From the NCBI RefSeq assembly GCF_030463565.1, contig NC_134655.1, positions 8,692,372 through 8,756,371 of the forward strand: DNA of 64,000 bases, written 5' to 3'. This DNA is from Pelecanus crispus. Taxonomy: Eukaryota; Chordata; Aves; Pelecaniformes; Pelecanidae. Below are positions 63,180-64,000 of this stretch, piece by piece. The translations under genes were made by a program, and so were the position numbers. Each line of letters opens with the position of its first letter. The first letter of the stretch is position 1. Under the pieces are notes generated by a model, which was not told where the DNA came from, searched no databases, and was given only the letters and a program-made list of their open reading frames with translations.

Positions 63180-64000
63180 CTGAAAAAAGAAAAAAAAAAA
63201 TTCAATCCAGTTTTTCAGTCTGGATATTGTTTACTGTATGGTTACTATATCCTACCATACAGTTCACTATGGAGTTTTCATGTTGAGTCACACGCTTTGC
63301 GCAGCGCACACACACACTCTCTCATATACAAGGTACTTTGAGGAACATCATCGTACAGCCTTGCAATCTGTGAATAACTGCACATGCTGAATATCTACAG
63401 ATTAGAGACACAAGGGCAGTGTCCCAGTCCCACTCCACCCAGGACAGCAGGACCTATATTAATTGCACTAATCATTCCAAGCACAAACGTATACAATCCT
63501 TGGCAGATTTTGGTCCTGGATGCCTTCAAGCAAAACTAATCTAGAAGCAAAGTGGACTTGGTTACTGAAGACAAAATGGGTGTCTTTGTCCTCAGTACAA
63601 TTTTCCTAATGAAGGAGATTCCCATTTTCCATAATCAGGCAGAAGAATGATCCTACAGCTTCTGTGCAGGTAAACTGCCATAGCAAATGTACATTCATTT
63701 TCTAACCTGCTGATGATCAAGAATCAATTTTTTGCACGTTGCATGGTAGTTCAGCGAGACCTAAGCCGGTGCCTTGGAGAGGAGGAGGTCAGGTCCCCTC
63801 TCTCTGAGGGTGCACACAGCACCGTGCAGCGTGCTACGTCAGAGTTACCATCCCTCACTCCAGTGGAAGCTCTGAATACCAACCGACGGCTGCCCAGGTG
63901 CAATGCGAGGCGCAGGAATCCCCAGCAATGTGCCTCTAAAGGTGTATATTTGCTTTCCTTACTATTTTTCTCTTAAATAATAAAATATTTACAGTAAACT
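63180..64000 (-). other. Intron of the CLOCK-family gene, no exon seen
   Basis: The preceding CLOCK-family exon should end in a THTVVS-type peptide; no such sequence was found here. The stretch holds an A-rich run at 63181-63199 (the reverse of the exon a pyrimidine tract) and a short CA run near 63307-63317. The open frame at 63713-63976 on the + strand has no recognisable content. Confidence 0.55.

Noticed and set aside
63713..63976. An 87-codon + strand open frame as an exon
   Set aside because: No similarity recognised; it lies opposite an intron of the CLOCK-family gene and reads through ordinary intronic sequence.

Overview
The window looks like nuclear DNA from a bird, probably a neoavian. 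The genes are vertebrate multi-exon genes with GT-AG introns. The repeats are avian: CR1 LINE 3' ends finishing in ATTCTATGATT-type octamers, and avian ERV LTRs with 5-bp target duplications. There are no bacterial-type genes, CRISPR arrays or operons. All calls rest on reading the sequence and recalling families; no database search was possible.

Left half (about 1-36,820, + strand): TBC1D8B, a Rab GTPase-activating protein with two GRAM domains, a TBC domain and an EF-hand. Twenty exons (2-21) were placed with matching splice phases. They give about 1,082 residues and a normal stop. Exon 1 is not visible, so bases 1-9,621 are probably intron 1. That stretch carries a solo ERV LTR (4,446-5,578) with a clean GCTAT target duplication. 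Two old CR1 remnants lie in later introns.

Middle (36,821-53,323): TBC1D8B 3' UTR candidates, unremarkable intergenic DNA, a CR1 3' end, then an almost complete but dead endogenous retrovirus on the - strand (41,854-48,627). It has paired LTRs, a TGCCC duplication, a lysine-tRNA-like primer site, gag/pro/pol remnants, no recognisable env and a nested CR1. From 48,633 to 53,323 there is non-coding DNA, partly GC-rich, that may include the long 3' UTR of the next gene.

Right part (53,324-63,179, - strand): ten exons encoding the C-terminal 479 residues of a CLOCK/NPAS2-family bHLH-PAS circadian protein. The N-terminal bHLH and most of the PAS region lie beyond position 64,000. Sequence and linkage to TBC1D8B suggest the third vertebrate CLOCK paralogue, PASD1.

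The two genes are convergent. In other vertebrates TBC1D8 (paralogue of TBC1D8B) lies close to and convergent with NPAS2, so this window appears to show the sister copy of that ancient pair. That, and the intact CLOCK-exon-19-like coiled-coil exon, are the most interesting points.
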